NCBI GenBank assembly: GCA_965224015.1
Contig: OZ245032.1
Location: 1,240,001-1,304,000 of the forward strand
Origin: CBDCVD01 sp965224015
GTDB taxonomy: Bacteria > Pseudomonadota > Alphaproteobacteria > Rhizobiales > CBDCVD01
DNA length: 64,000 nt
Reading direction: 5' to 3'
Made by a program: the position numbers and the translations under genes
In this document: one piece after another, positions 63,403 through 64,000 of the stretch
Layout of the letters: every line of letters starts with the position of its first letter
Position numbering within the stretch: position 1 is the first letter of the stretch
Notes under the pieces: model-generated
What the model was told of the DNA's origin: nothing
Databases searched by the model: none
The model's input: the letters and a program-made list of their open reading frames with translations, nothing else

Positions 63403-63956
63403 GAAACAGGTGATGGGTCAGGAATTAGGATGAAGTGACTGAAACTTTTATAGCATGATTTAAGGTCTGGGGTATGACGATAGGCGATCTGGCGACAACT
63501 CCTGAAGCGTTGTGTTTCAATCCGCCGGCATGTCGTTGTTTGCCCTCGAATAGGTTAAACATGTCTTTCGTGCTCACTTTTTCATCTAGCGCGTGTCAGG
63601 TTCTGATACAAATTCTGATACAAAATTTTCTTGCAGCGAAACAAGGGCCGTACTATGACAGATTTTGAAAAACTTCGGCTTGGTTCGACGCCTTGGCGCA
63701 CAATAATACCAAGGGCCCTTGCCAATGACTCGTGCCTGAGCGTCAAAGCGTTGTGTTATCAAGGCAGTACACAGGTCAGCGTGTCCATAAAGCCAATACC
63801 GCTGGTATAACGCGACTTTGGCACACGCGGCTGCACTTTATGGTAAGCAGATATGCAGACCATCCGTGTTGTTGGCGCAGCGATACCAGCGATAGTACAA
63901 AACCTGTTTTTTGGTTGCAAAAGAGGTAGCAAACGACGTTCTCGTAGGCGGTGCAG
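63403..63956. other. Spacer before tRNA-Leu
   Basis: Holds a family B end near 63590 (GCGCGTGTCAGGTTCTGATA), a tandem 13-bp repeat ATTCTGATACAAA (63607-63632), and a full family A copy. No gene is supported. Confidence 0.5.
63707..63807 (-). mobile_element. Family A MITE, 101 bp, TAA duplication
   Basis: TACCAAGGGCCCTTGCCAAT to CCGCTGGTA, flanked by TAA (63704-63706 and 63808-63810). Confidence 0.9.
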
Positions 63957-64000
63957 GCCCCTGTGGCGGAATTGGCAGACGCGGCAGACTCAAAATCTGT
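63957..64000 (+). tRNA. tRNA-Leu (CAA), 5' part
   Basis: GCCCCTGTGGCGGAATTGGC with GTAGACGC-like D-arm sequence and the anticodon stem-loop CAGACTCAAAATCTG, anticodon CAA, are typical of a class II leucine tRNA. The window ends before the variable arm. Confidence 0.9.

Overview
The window looks like a chromosomal segment of an alphaproteobacterium, most likely Rhodospirillales-like. Supporting markers are the DUF2336 protein, the PAS_5-type protein, a PilZ protein, a homodimeric E1-type pyruvate dehydrogenase (aceE) with a lipoyl-E3 fusion, carB/greA/trxB, rlmH-envC-ctpA, and murA preceded by a short basic protein. Housekeeping genes are GC-rich. An island at about 18.8-31.6 kb is mosaic, partly AT-rich and full of broken genes.

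Layout. 1-514: end of a CRISPR array with 36-bp repeats and spacers of about 30 bp. 0.5-2.5 kb: a Na/phosphate symporter gene split by a 274-bp MITE. 2.6-8.4 kb: hexuronate catabolism (mannonate oxidoreductase-like, relic of kduI, uxaC) with a GntR regulator, then a ROK regulator. 9-14 kb: a ferric-iron-type ABC transporter operon ending in a PP2C-like phosphatase. 14-18.5 kb: PilZ, PAS and murA genes. 18.7-25.5 kb: tRNA-Thr, a shredded prophage, higBA, a toxin/immunity remnant, a dead MFS gene and an orphan amino-acid permease. 25.6-31.6 kb: a broken PAAR gene, a DUF4123 gene and AT-rich cargo ORFs, then three insertion sequences. 31.6-47.4 kb: two zinc metallopeptidases, carB, greA, trxB, a glycosyltransferase-like gene, LysR, a very long DUF882 protein, rlmH, envC and ctpA. 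47.8-53.4 kb: a repeat-domain exported protein, a CitE-like protein, DUF2336 and mmsA. 54-61.2 kb: aceE-aceF-lpd and a DHDPS-family aldolase. 61.5-61.8 kb: a highly structured RNA gene. 62.2-63.4 kb: dsbB and a YqaA/DedA protein. The window ends inside a tRNA-Leu.

Main discovery candidate. The RNA at about 61531-61826 starts with a near copy of the CRISPR repeat carrying a 4-base insertion. It continues with a nexus-like hairpin, two hairpins that share an identical 19-base tip on different stems, and a T-run terminator. This is the expected organisation of a Cas9 tracrRNA. It would pair with crRNA made leftward from the array, as in type II-C systems, yet it lies about 61 kb from the array with no cas gene beside it.

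Second theme. The intergenic space is colonised by several small non-autonomous elements. Family A is 101 bp with TNA target duplications and at least eleven full-length copies. Family B is about 270 bp with TA duplications. The C/D palindromes, family E (171 bp) and family F (427 bp, with a long cruciform) are the others. They nest in each other and have inactivated genes, so their order of insertion can be read directly.
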